From positions 1-64,000 of the forward strand of contig NZ_JAAXLS010000007.1 in NCBI RefSeq assembly GCF_012328925.1: a stretch of 64,000 bases of DNA, written 5' to 3'. A program made the position numbers and the translations under genes. Source of the DNA: Amycolatopsis acididurans. GTDB lineage: Bacteria; Actinomycetota; Actinomycetes; Mycobacteriales; Pseudonocardiaceae. Below are positions 55,265-64,000 of this stretch, one piece after another (the stretch's first letter is position 1; every line of letters begins with the position of its first letter). Under the pieces are notes generated by a model. The model did no database searches, was not told the origin of the DNA, and saw only the letters and a list, made by a program, of their open reading frames with translations.

Positions 55265-56650
55265 TCAGTTCAGGTACTGGCACTTGTCCCGCGAGAGGAA
55301 ACGCCCGTGCCCGGTGCCGCCGCTGAAGCCGGACGGCGAGACCACGACCTTGCCCCGCGAAAGGACCGTCTCCACCTTGCCGGTGATCTCGAATCCCTCA
55401 TAGGCGGAGTAATCCACCGCCATGTGATGCGTTTCCGCCGACAACGTCTGGCGCGCGGCCGGATCGTAGACGACGATGTCCGCGTCCGAGCCCGGCGCGA
55501 TCACCCCCTTGCGCGGGTAGAGGCCGAACATCCGCGCCGGCGTGGTGGAACACGCCTCCACCCAGCGCCCCAGCGAGATCTCACCCGCGACCACGCCCTG
55601 GTGCAGCAGGTCCATCCGGTGCTCGACGCCCGGCATCCCGTTCGGGATCTTGGAGAAATCGCCGCGGCCCAGTTCCTTCTGGTCCTTGAAACAGAACGGG
55701 CAGTGATCGGTCGACACCACGGACAGGTCGTTCGTCCGCAGCCCGCGCCACAGATCGGCCTGGTGCTTCTTCTCCCGCAGCGGGGGCGAGGCCACGTACT
55801 TCGCGCCCTCGAACCCGGGGCGCGCCAGGTCCTCGATGGACAAGTACAGATATTGCGGGCAGGTCTCGGCGAAGACGTTCCGGCCCCCGTCGCGTGCCTC
55901 GGCGACAGCGGAAAGCGCTTCCGCCGCCGACAGGTGCACGATGTAGAGCGGCGCGCCCGTCACCCGGGCCAGCGTGATCGCGCGGGAGGTCGCCTCACCC
56001 TCCAAAGCGGACGGACGAGTGTAGCCGTGCTGCACCGGATCGGTCTTGCCCTCGCCGAGCGCCTGCGCGACCAGTTCGTCGATCGCGATGCCGTTCTCCG
56101 CGTGCATCATGATCGTCGAGCCGGTCTCGGTGGCCTTGCGCATCGCGCGCAGGATCTCGCCGTCGGTCGAGTAGAACACGCCGGGGTAGGCCATGAACAT
56201 CTTGAAACTCGACACGCCGCCGTCGATGCAGGTCTCCATCTCCTTGAGCGTCGTGTCGTTGACGTCGGAGACGATCATGTGGAAGCCGTAGTCGACGGCG
56301 CAGTTCCCGTCGGCCTTCTCGTGCCACTTGTCCAAGGTGGACACCAGCGAGGTGCCCTTGGCCTGCACGGCGAAATCGATGATCGTCGTGGTGCCGCCCC
56401 AGGCCGCCGCGGTGGTGCCGGTTTCGAAGGTGTCCGCCGAGAACGTGCCGCCGAAGGGCATTTCCATGTGCGTGTGTGCGTCGATCCCGCCCGGCAGCAC
56501 GTACTTGCCGCTCGCGTCGAGCACGGTGTCCGCCGTGGTGAACACACCGGGCGCGGTGACCGCGACGATCTTCTCGTCCTCCACCAGAACGTCGGCGAGG
56601 CTGCCGCCCGTCGTGGACAGCACGGTCCCGCCCTTGAGCAACGTGCGCAT
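55265..56650 (-). CDS. pydB: Dihydropyrimidinase / D-hydantoinase
   Basis: 461-residue dinuclear zinc amidohydrolase: GIDAHTHMEMPFGG (HxH), the carboxylated Lys in SSFKMFMAYPG, and STDHCPFCFKDQK. Opens dihydrouracil, dihydrothymine or hydantoin rings. Its ATG shares a base with the previous gene's stop (TGATG). Confidence 0.94.
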   Translation of the reverse strand: MRTLLKGGTVLSTTGGSLADVLVEDEKIVAVTAPGVFTTADTVLDASGKYVLPGGIDAHTHMEMPFGGTFSADTFETGTTAAAWGGTTTIIDFAVQAKGTSLVSTLDKWHEKADGNCAVDYGFHMIVSDVNDTTLKEMETCIDGGVSSFKMFMAYPGVFYSTDGEILRAMRKATETGSTIMMHAENGIAIDELVAQALGEGKTDPVQHGYTRPSALEGEATSRAITLARVTGAPLYIVHLSAAEALSAVAEARDGGRNVFAETCPQYLYLSIEDLARPGFEGAKYVASPPLREKKHQADLWRGLRTNDLSVVSTDHCPFCFKDQKELGRGDFSKIPNGMPGVEHRMDLLHQGVVAGEISLGRWVEACSTTPARMFGLYPRKGVIAPGSDADIVVYDPAARQTLSAETHHMAVDYSAYEGFEITGKVETVLSRGKVVVSPSGFSGGTGHGRFLSRDKCQYLN

Positions 56651-57492
56651 CACGGCTTCACAATCGTGTCGTAGGAGTCGGGGCGGCGGTCCCGGTAGAA
56701 CTGCCACAGGTCCCGCACCTGGGCGAGCTCGTCCATGTCGAGGTCACGCACGACCACCTCGTCCTTGGCGTCGGACGCGGCATCCCCGACCAGTTCGCCG
56801 CGCGGGTCGACGAAGTAGGTCTGACCGTAGAAGTCGTTGTCGCCCAACGGTTCCACGCCGACCCGGTTGATCGCCCCGACGTAGTACTCGTTGGCCACGG
56901 CCGCCGCGGGCTGCTCCAGCCGCCACAGGTACTGCGACAGGCCCCGGCTGGTGGCCGACGGGTTGAAAACGATCGTCGCCCCGGCCAGGCCCAGCGCCCG
57001 CCAGCCCTCGGGGAAGTGCCGGTCGTAGCAGATGTACACGCCGATCCGGCCGACCGCGGTGTCGAAGACCGGATAGCCCATGTTGCCGGGCCGGAAGTAG
57101 AACTTCTCCCAGAATCCCTTCACCTGGGGAATGTGGTTCTTGCGGTACTTGCCCAGGTAACGCCCGTCGGCGTCGATCACCGCCGCCGTGTTGTAGTAGA
57201 CGCCCGCCTGTTCCTGCTCGTACATCGGTGCGACGATCACGATCCCGTGCCGCTCGGCCACACCTTGCAGAAGCTTCGTGGTGGGCCCGTCCGGGATGCC
57301 CTCGGTGTAGGAGTAGTAGTCGGCGTCCTGCACCTGGCAGAAATACGGGCCGTAGAACAACTCCTGCAGGCACACCACCTGCGCGCCCTGCGAGGCCGCG
57401 CTGCCGATCGCCTCGACCGCGCCGGCGATCATCGAGTCCTTGTCACCCGTCCACCGCTGTTGCACCAACGCGGCCCTGACCAGGTTGCTCAC
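56650..57492 (-). CDS. pydC: Beta-ureidopropionase (N-carbamoyl amidohydrolase)
   Basis: Nitrilase-superfamily enzyme, 280 residues, with the Glu-Lys-Cys triad in CLQELFYGPYF, LGKYRKNHIP and YICYDRHFPEG. Converts N-carbamoyl-beta-alanine to beta-alanine, CO2 and ammonia. GTG start at 57492, inside the transporter end. Confidence 0.93.
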   Translation of the reverse strand: MSNLVRAALVQQRWTGDKDSMIAGAVEAIGSAASQGAQVVCLQELFYGPYFCQVQDADYYSYTEGIPDGPTTKLLQGVAERHGIVIVAPMYEQEQAGVYYNTAAVIDADGRYLGKYRKNHIPQVKGFWEKFYFRPGNMGYPVFDTAVGRIGVYICYDRHFPEGWRALGLAGATIVFNPSATSRGLSQYLWRLEQPAAAVANEYYVGAINRVGVEPLGDNDFYGQTYFVDPRGELVGDAASDAKDEVVVRDLDMDELAQVRDLWQFYRDRRPDSYDTIVKP

Positions 57493-59011
57493 GGGTTTCC
57501 TCCACTTCTTCCGGTGCGCGACCCGGCAGGGTCAGCGCGAGATAGACCACGAAACCGCCGACCAGGCCGGCGACCCAGCTGTAGTCGTAGACGGGCTTGA
57601 GGAACGGGATCAGCCCGTCCGCCGGGAACGGACCCGATGAACCGGGGGCCGTGTAGGCGCCGCCGACCGCGAGCACCGCGCCCACGAGCGTGGCGACGAT
57701 CGCCTGCCAGCTCCAGCCCGCGCGGAACCAGTACCGGCCCTTTTCGGTGTAGAGCGCGGCCAGATCGAGCTTCCGCCGCCGCAGCACCCAGTACCCGGCG
57801 ACCAGCACGCCCGCGACCGCGCCGAGGATTCCGCCGTAGAACCCGAGCCAGGTGAAGATGTAGATGCTCGGATCGGAGTACAGCTTCCACGGCATGATGA
57901 CGATCCCGACGATGCCGCAGATCAGCCCGCCCAGCGCGAACGTGATGCGCTTGGGGAAGGCGTTGGAGAAGTCGTAGGACGGGCTGACCACGTTCGCCGC
58001 GAGATTCGCCGAGACCGTGGCCAGCACGAGCGCGATCAACGCGATCACGACGACCACGGGGCTGGAGAACCGGTCCGCGAGACGCGCCGGATCCCAGATC
58101 GCCTGCCCGTAGAGCACCTGACCGCCCGAGGTGGTCAGGATCGCCACGATCGCGATGAACGTCATCGTGGTCGGCAGGCCGAGCAGCTGGCCACGGGCCT
58201 GGATCCGCTGGCTGCCGCCGAAGCGGGTGAAGTCGGGCATGTTCAGCGACAGCGTCGACCAGAACGCGATCATCGCCATCAGCGAGGGCGCGAACACCTT
58301 CCAGAAGCCGTGACCCCAGCCGAGCGAGGCGGGCTCGGACAGGATCGGGCCGATGCCGCCGGCCTTGACGAGCACGTAGCCGAGCAGGATCAGGAAACCG
58401 ACCGACACCAGCGGCGCGGTCCAGTTCTCGAAGCGCCGCACGGCTTCCATGCCCCGCCAGATGATGAGCATCTGCACGATCCAGAACACCCCGAACGACA
58501 GCCACAGCGTCCACGGTTGCCCGCCGAAGGAGGCCGCGTTGCGCCAGCCGCCGCCGGCGAGCTTGCCGACGAGGATGTAGATCGCCTCACCGCCGACCCA
58601 GGTCTGGATACCGAACCAGCCGCACGCGATGAACGCGCGCAGCAGCGCGGCGAAATTCGCTCCCCGCAACCCGTAGAAAGCGCGGGAGAACACCGGGAAC
58701 GGGATACCGTATTTCGTTCCCGCGTGACTGTTGAGCAGCATCGGGATGAGCACGATCAGGTTTCCCAGCGTGATCGTGATCAGCGCCTGCAACCAGTTCA
58801 TCCCGAGCGCGATGAGTGAGGAGGCCAATGCGTAGGAGGGAATGTTGTGTGCCATCCCCATCCACAGCGCGAAATAGTTGTAGGTGCTCCAGGTTCGCTT
58901 TTCCACCGGGACCGGAGCGAGCTCGTCGTTGTAGAACCGGCTGCCACGAATGGACGCGGCGTCGGCCAGATCCACCCGGCCGTCGGGGTGCGAGATCTGC
59001 GAGGGTGCCAT
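57443..59011 (-). CDS. NCS1 family nucleobase/hydantoin transporter
   Basis: 522 residues, about 12 membrane helices. NCS1 features: MGMAHNIPSYALASSLIALG, IACGWFGIQTWVGGEAIY and STLSLNMPDFTRFGGSQR. A likely importer of uracil, thymine, allantoin or hydantoin. Ends 50 bp inside the ureidopropionase gene. Confidence 0.9.
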   Translation of the reverse strand: MAPSQISHPDGRVDLADAASIRGSRFYNDELAPVPVEKRTWSTYNYFALWMGMAHNIPSYALASSLIALGMNWLQALITITLGNLIVLIPMLLNSHAGTKYGIPFPVFSRAFYGLRGANFAALLRAFIACGWFGIQTWVGGEAIYILVGKLAGGGWRNAASFGGQPWTLWLSFGVFWIVQMLIIWRGMEAVRRFENWTAPLVSVGFLILLGYVLVKAGGIGPILSEPASLGWGHGFWKVFAPSLMAMIAFWSTLSLNMPDFTRFGGSQRIQARGQLLGLPTTMTFIAIVAILTTSGGQVLYGQAIWDPARLADRFSSPVVVVIALIALVLATVSANLAANVVSPSYDFSNAFPKRITFALGGLICGIVGIVIMPWKLYSDPSIYIFTWLGFYGGILGAVAGVLVAGYWVLRRRKLDLAALYTEKGRYWFRAGWSWQAIVATLVGAVLAVGGAYTAPGSSGPFPADGLIPFLKPVYDYSWVAGLVGGFVVYLALTLPGRAPEEVEETREQPGQGRVGATAVDG

Positions 59012-59168
59012 TGCGGAATCCTGCTCGCGCCGCGCGTGCCAGGGGCATTGGCAGAGTGTTCACCGTTGCCCGCGTCGGAACGCATTCTGTCGATTGCGCA
59101 CGGCGCGGGCAGGTGTTTCGGCGCGGCCGGTAGCGGCCGGGCAATGCGACCGTAACAAAACGGCGGCC
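59012..59168. other. Upstream region of the NCS1 transporter
   Basis: 157 bp between two same-strand genes. It probably carries the transporter promoter. Nothing specific was recognised, and the inverted repeat found before pucR is not repeated here. Confidence 0.35.
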
Positions 59169-59534
59169 TCAGAAATCGAAGACGTGACCCGATTCTCGCG
59201 CCGCGACACAGCTGTTGGGATACGTGTGCGTGTAGAGCACGGGCTTCGCGTGCCAGTGGCCGGTCGCGGTCGCGGTGACCGGCGCCCAGATCAGCGGGCA
59301 CATACCTGGATCCGCAGGCAGGTTGTCGAAGTCCCCGTCGGCGGCGGTGAGCGAGCGGCACCCTTTGCCGCGCTCGGGATGCGAGCCGCCGACCGGCTGG
59401 CAGCTCAGGGTCACCGTGCTGGTGCGGCCCCCGCTGTCGTGCAGCGAGAGGGCCAGTTCCGCGCCGGGATGGCTGGGGGTGCCGGCCATCGCGAGCAGCG
59501 AGGCCATGGCGGGAACGATCGTGGAAACAGGCAT
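59169..59534 (-). CDS. Subtilisin-inhibitor-like (SSI) secreted protein
   Basis: 121 residues. A short hydrophobic N-terminus (VPAMASLLAMAG) precedes the SSI domain. SSI blocks include TLSCQPVGGSHPERGKGC, MCPLIWAPVTATATGHW and the ending SGHVFDF. By analogy to SSI the reactive bond falls after CPL, so P1 is Leu. Should inhibit extracellular serine proteases. Confidence 0.86.
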   Translation of the reverse strand: MPVSTIVPAMASLLAMAGTPSHPGAELALSLHDSGGRTSTVTLSCQPVGGSHPERGKGCRSLTAADGDFDNLPADPGMCPLIWAPVTATATGHWHAKPVLYTHTYPNSCVAARESGHVFDF

Positions 59535-59611
59535 GGCGACACTATCTCGCCCAGATCACCCGTCCAGTACCTACACGACCAGGTGGTTCTGTGCCCCGAA
59601 CGAGTGGCGGC

Positions 59612-61213
59612 TCAGCTCAGGTCGTGCACCAGCAACGCCACGTACAGCGACAACATCGACTCCGGCTCCTCCAGCGGCACGCCCAGCACCTGTTCGATCC
59701 GGGCCAGCTGCTGGTAGTACGCGGTGCGCGAGGTGTGCGCGGCCGCCGCGGCGGCCGACTTGTTCCCGCCCTGTTCGCAGTAGTGCCGCAGCGCCTGCAC
59801 CAGCCGCGTGCCGGACGCTGCGTCGCGCGTGAGCAGCGGCCCCAGCTCGCGGGCGGCGAACGCGCGCAGCCGCTCGTCACCGGCCAGCAGGTGCAGCAGC
59901 CCGCGCAGGCGCACGTCCTCCAGCCGGTGCACGGCGCGATCCGACCCCGACTTGAGCGCCGCCGCGGCGACGTGTGCGGCCTCGGTCAGGCTGCGTTCGG
60001 CGTGCGCGGGGCTCGCCACCGTCGTCCCGGCCGCGACCACGCCCGGCGCGCCGGTGCGCGCCTGCCGCACCGCGTGCGCCAGCCGCTCCAGGACCGCGTC
60101 CACATTCGCCTTGGGGGACAAGGAAAGCAGCGCGCGCACGGTCACGTCGTCGGCGACCGCCACGAGTGCGCAGACCTTCGCGCGCCGGACGGCGATCGAC
60201 ACCGCCTCCGCCAGTTCCCGCAGCACGACCGTCGCCGACGCGGCAGGCCCCGCGGCGTCGGTCAGCCGGGGCCGGATCGCGACGCCGACGAGCCGCCGCC
60301 CCTCCAGGGGGACGCCGAGCGCGGCCGACCGTGCGAGCAGTTCCGCCGAGGGCACCGGCGAGGCCATCAGTTCCGCGAGCACCGCCCGGTGCGCCTGCCG
60401 TTCGAGGCTGTCTGTGTCGCGGGCGACCAGCCGGTGCACCGCCAGCGCCGACGCGGCCCGCTCGGCCACCACGATGTGCCGGTGGGGCGGTGGTTCGTCG
60501 GAGACGACGATCAGCCGCCCCCAGTCGTGCCCGCGCGCGCCGACGATCGTCACCAGCCACCCGGCATCGGCGTGGTAGGCGGTGCGCTTGCCGACGTGCA
60601 CCGACCGCGACCGCGGCAGCCACGCGTCGAGCAGTTCGCCGGGGTCGGCGCCCGCCGCGTCGTAGGCGAGCATCTCGTGCGAGAGCGTCTCCAGGACCAC
60701 GGGCCGTTCCGTCAGCCGCGCCACCTCCCGCAGCACCACGCCCGGTTCCGCGCCGGACACGGTCAGCTCGGTGAAGATCTGGTGCACCTGTTCGGCGGCC
60801 CGCAGCTCGGCCACCTGGGCGTCCACGATCAGCCCGTTCACGGTCTCGGTGATCGCGACATAGCGCGTCTCCCGCGACAGCGTCACCAGCGGCACGCCGT
60901 GGTGGTCGGCCGCCTCGACGAGCGCGGGCGGCAGCGCGTCGCTCCAGTGCCGGACCAGTTCCACGACCAGTCCCGCGACCCCGGCCCGGGCGAGCCCGTC
61001 CATGTACTCCGCGAGCGCGGCCGCGTCGTCGGGCAGCGCGATGCCGGTCGTCAGCACCAGCTCGCCGCCCTTGAGCAGGTGCCCGATGTCGGCGACCTCG
61101 GCGACGTGCACCCAGCGCACCCGCGCGTCCAGGCCCTGCTTGCCCGCCACGACGCTCGGCCGCCCGTGCCGGACGACCGGCAGCGCGAGCACGTCGGCGA
61201 CGGTCGGGTACAT
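59612..61213 (-). CDS. PucR-family transcriptional regulator
   Basis: 533 residues: N-terminal PucR sensor domain (PTVADVLALPVVRHGRPSVV), a long middle GGDEF-like region, and a C-terminal HTH (SAAAAAAHTSRTAYYQQLAR). PucR proteins regulate purine, pyrimidine or amine breakdown. ATG 61213, divergent from the aminotransferase. Confidence 0.86.
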   Translation of the reverse strand: MYPTVADVLALPVVRHGRPSVVAGKQGLDARVRWVHVAEVADIGHLLKGGELVLTTGIALPDDAAALAEYMDGLARAGVAGLVVELVRHWSDALPPALVEAADHHGVPLVTLSRETRYVAITETVNGLIVDAQVAELRAAEQVHQIFTELTVSGAEPGVVLREVARLTERPVVLETLSHEMLAYDAAGADPGELLDAWLPRSRSVHVGKRTAYHADAGWLVTIVGARGHDWGRLIVVSDEPPPHRHIVVAERAASALAVHRLVARDTDSLERQAHRAVLAELMASPVPSAELLARSAALGVPLEGRRLVGVAIRPRLTDAAGPAASATVVLRELAEAVSIAVRRAKVCALVAVADDVTVRALLSLSPKANVDAVLERLAHAVRQARTGAPGVVAAGTTVASPAHAERSLTEAAHVAAAALKSGSDRAVHRLEDVRLRGLLHLLAGDERLRAFAARELGPLLTRDAASGTRLVQALRHYCEQGGNKSAAAAAAHTSRTAYYQQLARIEQVLGVPLEEPESMLSLYVALLVHDLS

Positions 61214-61224
61214 AAGACACAAAC

Positions 61225-61252
61225 TGTACGGCCGCACCGGGTAGTCCGTACA
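61225..61252. promoter_or_regulatory. Inverted-repeat operator candidate between pucR and the aminotransferase gene
   Basis: TGTACGG (61225-61231) and CCGTACA (61246-61252) are perfectly complementary; the half-site centres are 21 bp apart, two helical turns. It lies in the 85-bp divergent gap and is the best PucR-binding candidate. Confidence 0.6.
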
Positions 61253-61298
61253 TGTTGCCCGTATTGGCCGGGGCCGCTGTTCACCAGACTCGTAAGAC

Positions 61299-62600
61299 AT
61301 GAGCGAATCCGACCTGCTGGCCCGTCATCGCGCGGTCATGCCGAACTGGCTGTCGTTGTTCTACGACCGACCGATCGAGATCGCTCGTGGCTCGGGCCGC
61401 CGCGTCACCGACGCCGAGGGCAACACCTACCTCGACTTCTTCGCCGGCATCCTGACCAACGCGATCGGCTACGACGTCGCCGAGATCTCCGACGCGATCC
61501 GCGCGCAGGTCGACACCGGGGTGCTGCACACCTCGACGCTGTACCTCATCCGCAAACAGGTCGAACTCGCCGAGCAGATCGCGCGCCTGTCGGGCATCCC
61601 GGACGCGAAGGTGTTCTTCACCAACTCCGGTACCGAGGCCAACGAGACCGCGCTGATGATCGCGACGCAGTACCGGCGCAGCAACCAGATCCTGGCGCTG
61701 CGCAACTCCTACCACGGCCGCGCGTTCGGCACGATCGCCATCACCGGCAACCGCGGCTGGTCGGCCAGCTCGCTGTCCCCGGTCAAGGTCAGCTACGTGC
61801 ATGGCGGTTACCGCTACCGCGACGCGTTCGGCTCGCTGTCCGACGCCGACTACATCAAGGCGTGCGTGGCGGACCTGCGGGACGTGCTCCAGACGGCGAC
61901 CTCCGGTGACGTCGCGGCGCTGATCGCGGAGCCCATCCAGGGCGTCGGCGGGTTCAACGTGCCGCCGGACGGGCTCTTCGGCGCGTTCAAGGAGGTGCTC
62001 GACTCCTACGGAATCCTGCTGATCTCCGACGAGGTGCAGACGGGATGGGGGCGCACCGGCGAGCATTTCTGGGGTATCCAGGCGCACGGCGTCACCCCGG
62101 ACGCGATGACCTTCGCCAAGGGACTCGGCAACGGCCTCGCGATCGGCGGGGTCGTCGCGCGTGGCGAGATCATGGACTCGATCACCGCGAACTCCATCTC
62201 CACCTTCGGCGGCAACCCGGTCGCCACCGCGGGCGCGAAGGCCACTGTGGACTATCTGCTCGACCACGACCTGCAGGGCAACGCCGCGAAGCTCGGCACG
62301 CTGCTGCTGGCGGGGCTGCGCGACCTGGCCGAACGCCACGACATCGTCGGCGACGTGCGGGGCAAGGGCCTGATGATCGGCCTCGAGCTGGTCGCTTCGG
62401 GCGGCACGGACCCGAGCCCTTCGCATGCCGCCGCCGTCATGGAGGAGACCAAGGCGCGCGGCCTGCTGGTCGGCAAGGGCGGGCTGCACGGCAACGTCAT
62501 CCGCCTCGCGCCGCCGATGACACTGACCGACGAGGAAGCGCGTGAGGCGCTCGACATCCTGGGCGCGTCCATCGCGGCCGTGCAGAAGGGAACCAAGTGA
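61299..62600 (+). CDS. Class III aminotransferase, probable beta-alanine aminotransferase
   Basis: PLP enzyme of 433 residues: FTNSGTEANETALMIA, DEVQTGWGRTGEHFWG, and the PLP lysine in TFAKGLGNGLAIGG. Probably removes the amino group of beta-alanine (or beta-aminoisobutyrate) to give a semialdehyde for the next enzyme. ATG 61299 lacks a strong ribosome-binding site. The stop overlaps the next start (GTGA). Confidence 0.88.
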   Translation: MSESDLLARHRAVMPNWLSLFYDRPIEIARGSGRRVTDAEGNTYLDFFAGILTNAIGYDVAEISDAIRAQVDTGVLHTSTLYLIRKQVELAEQIARLSGIPDAKVFFTNSGTEANETALMIATQYRRSNQILALRNSYHGRAFGTIAITGNRGWSASSLSPVKVSYVHGGYRYRDAFGSLSDADYIKACVADLRDVLQTATSGDVAALIAEPIQGVGGFNVPPDGLFGAFKEVLDSYGILLISDEVQTGWGRTGEHFWGIQAHGVTPDAMTFAKGLGNGLAIGGVVARGEIMDSITANSISTFGGNPVATAGAKATVDYLLDHDLQGNAAKLGTLLLAGLRDLAERHDIVGDVRGKGLMIGLELVASGGTDPSPSHAAAVMEETKARGLLVGKGGLHGNVIRLAPPMTLTDEEAREALDILGASIAAVQKGTK

Positions 62601-64000
62601 GGATCTCCCACTGGATCGACGGCAAGAGCTGGACCGGGGACGCGGAACGGACCGGGGAGGTGTTCGATCCCGCCACCGGCGAAGTCCGCGCGCACGTGGA
62701 CTTCGCCGGTGACGGGCAGGTGGCCGAGGCCGTCGGTGCGGCGGCCCGCGCCTTCCCCGGCTGGCGCGACACCTCGCTCGCGGCGCGCACCCGGATCCTG
62801 TTCGCCTTCCGGGAACTGCTGTCCGCACGCAAGGACGATCTCGCCAAGATCATCACCTCCGAGCACGGCAAGGTCGAATCCGACGCCGCCGGCGAGATCG
62901 CACGCGCCATCGAGAACGTCGAATACGCCTGCGGCGCCGCGCAAATGCTCAAGGGCGGGTTCAGCGAGAACGCCTCCCGCGGCGTGGACGTGTTCTCCAT
63001 CGCGCAACCGCTGGGCGTGGTCGGCGTGATCTCGCCGTTCAACTTCCCGGCGATGGTGCCGCTGTGGTTCGTGCCCAACGCGATCGCGTGCGGCAACACC
63101 GTCGTGCTCAAGCCCAGTGAGAAGGATCCGTCCGCGTCGGTGTTCATCGCCGAACTGCTCGCCGAGGCGGGCCTGCCGCCGGGTGTGCTCAACGTGCTGC
63201 ACGGCGACAAGGTCGCCGTCGACGGGCTGCTCACGCATCCGGAGGTCAAGGCGATCTCGTTCGTCGGCTCGACCCCGATCGCCCGGTATGTCTACGAAAC
63301 CGGGACCAGCAACGGAAAACGCGTGCAGGCGCTCGGCGGTGCGAAGAACCACATGGTGGTGCTGCCCGACGCCGATCTCGACCTCGCCGCCGACGCGGCC
63401 GTGTCCGCGGGCTTCGGCTCGGCGGGGGAGCGGTGCATGGCGGTGTCCGTCGTCGTCGCCGTCGACCCCATTGGCGACGAGCTGGTGGCCAAGATCGCCG
63501 AGCGGATGTCGCGGCTGCGCGTGGGCAACGGCCACGACCCGGATTCGGAGATGGGCCCGCTGGTCACCTCCGCGCACCGTGCCAAGGTCGGGTCCTATGT
63601 GGACGCCGGGGTGGACTCGGGGGCGACCCTCGTGGTGGACGGGCGCGACATCGCCGTCGAGGGTGGCGGGTTCTGGCTCGGGCCCACGCTGTTCGACCAC
63701 GTCACGCCGGAGATGTCGATCTACACCGACGAGATCTTCGGGCCGGTGCTCTCGGTGGCCCGCGCGGGCAGCTACGACGCGGCGCTGAACCTGGTCAACG
63801 CGGGCAGCTACGGCAACGGCACGGCGATCTTCACCAACGACGGCCGCGCCGCGCGGCGGTTCCAGAACGAGGTCGAGGTCGGCATGGTGGGCCTCAACGT
63901 GCCGATCCCGGTGCCGGTGGGCTATTACTCCTTCGGCGGCTGGAAGAACTCGCTGTTCGGCGACACCCACGCCTACGGTCCGGAGGGGTTCCACTTCTTC
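62597..64000 (+). CDS. mmsA: CoA-acylating (methyl)malonate-semialdehyde dehydrogenase (3' end outside window)
   Basis: 468 codons seen, cut at the window end. ALDH family: ISPFNFPAMVPLWFVPNAI, SFVGSTPIARYVYETG, and the catalytic Cys in GFGSAGERCMAVSVV. Ends in view at the conserved YYSFGGWKNSLFGD. Produces acetyl-CoA or propionyl-CoA from the semialdehydes. GTG start within the aminotransferase stop. Confidence 0.93.
   Translation, partial: MRISHWIDGKSWTGDAERTGEVFDPATGEVRAHVDFAGDGQVAEAVGAAARAFPGWRDTSLAARTRILFAFRELLSARKDDLAKIITSEHGKVESDAAGEIARAIENVEYACGAAQMLKGGFSENASRGVDVFSIAQPLGVVGVISPFNFPAMVPLWFVPNAIACGNTVVLKPSEKDPSASVFIAELLAEAGLPPGVLNVLHGDKVAVDGLLTHPEVKAISFVGSTPIARYVYETGTSNGKRVQALGGAKNHMVVLPDADLDLAADAAVSAGFGSAGERCMAVSVVVAVDPIGDELVAKIAERMSRLRVGNGHDPDSEMGPLVTSAHRAKVGSYVDAGVDSGATLVVDGRDIAVEGGGFWLGPTLFDHVTPEMSIYTDEIFGPVLSVARAGSYDAALNLVNAGSYGNGTAIFTNDGRAARRFQNEVEVGMVGLNVPIPVPVGYYSFGGWKNSLFGDTHAYGPEGFHFF

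Overview
The window is a contiguous piece of a high-GC actinomycete chromosome, most likely Pseudonocardiaceae and Amycolatopsis-like. That placement rests on the strong G/C bias at third codon positions, frequent GTG starts, GTGA/ATGA coupled gene junctions, the actinobacterial order nadD-rsfS-gpgP-SGNH enzyme-degV-comEA-comEC-holA-rpsT-lepA, F420-type enzymes, and a sulfur operon with an actinomycete-type leader peptide. No tRNA, rRNA, CRISPR array, prophage or intact insertion sequence was seen.

Layout. 1-6713: RNase E/G (5' end outside the window), ribosomal proteins bL21 and bL27, a strong terminator, GTPase Obg and glutamate 5-kinase. 6901-16115: a RecQ-like helicase with a C-terminal phosphoribosyltransferase-like motif, then nadD, rsfS, a glucosyl-phosphoglycerate phosphatase-like gene, an SGNH enzyme, degV, and the comEA/comEC DNA-uptake genes preceded by two perfect DnaA boxes. 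16116-17428: a compositionally odd patch with a small unknown gene and an HTH regulator. 17429-21276: two repeat-rich intergenic tracts around thrC (with a SAM-I riboswitch) and holA, followed by rpsT. 21844-28991: a DMT exporter, VOC protein, methyltransferase, lepA, an F420/FMN oxidase-fold protein, a wrecked TetR/ABC-exporter locus, a nitronate monooxygenase and a glycine-rich secreted protein. 29036-33036: hydrolase, quinone oxidoreductase, a secreted ribonuclease beside a barstar inhibitor, and an enoyl-CoA hydratase.

The minus-strand block 33074-42598 is a sulfur-assimilation operon. It runs leader peptide, sulfite reductase, small zinc-ribbon protein, APS reductase, cysD, cysN, SsuABC-type transporter, sirohydrochlorin chelatase and an LLM flavin/F420 enzyme. 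hemW is divergent from it.

44828-51522 is an aerobic carbon monoxide dehydrogenase locus: a LysR regulator divergent from coxM-coxS-coxL, then an XdhC/CoxI factor fused to a YHS metal-binding domain, a MoxR ATPase (CoxD) and a VWA protein (CoxE). CoxL carries the form I active-site pattern AYxCSFR. 51561-54254 holds an iron-box-controlled siderophore-interacting protein, a serine hydrolase and a broken SDR gene. 54258-64000 is a reductive pyrimidine (or hydantoin) catabolic cluster: F420-type LLM enzyme, dihydropyrimidinase, beta-ureidopropionase, NCS1 transporter, PucR regulator, class III aminotransferase and a CoA-acylating semialdehyde dehydrogenase cut by the window end. A subtilisin-inhibitor gene sits inside it.

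The most notable points are the DnaA-box pair before comEA, the SAM-I riboswitch on thrC, the ARRHVDL-type leader peptide on the sulfur operon, the YHS domain fused to a CO dehydrogenase maturation factor, the pyrimidine cluster with no canonical first-step enzyme in view, and a 13-bp palindrome that recurs within unrelated genes.
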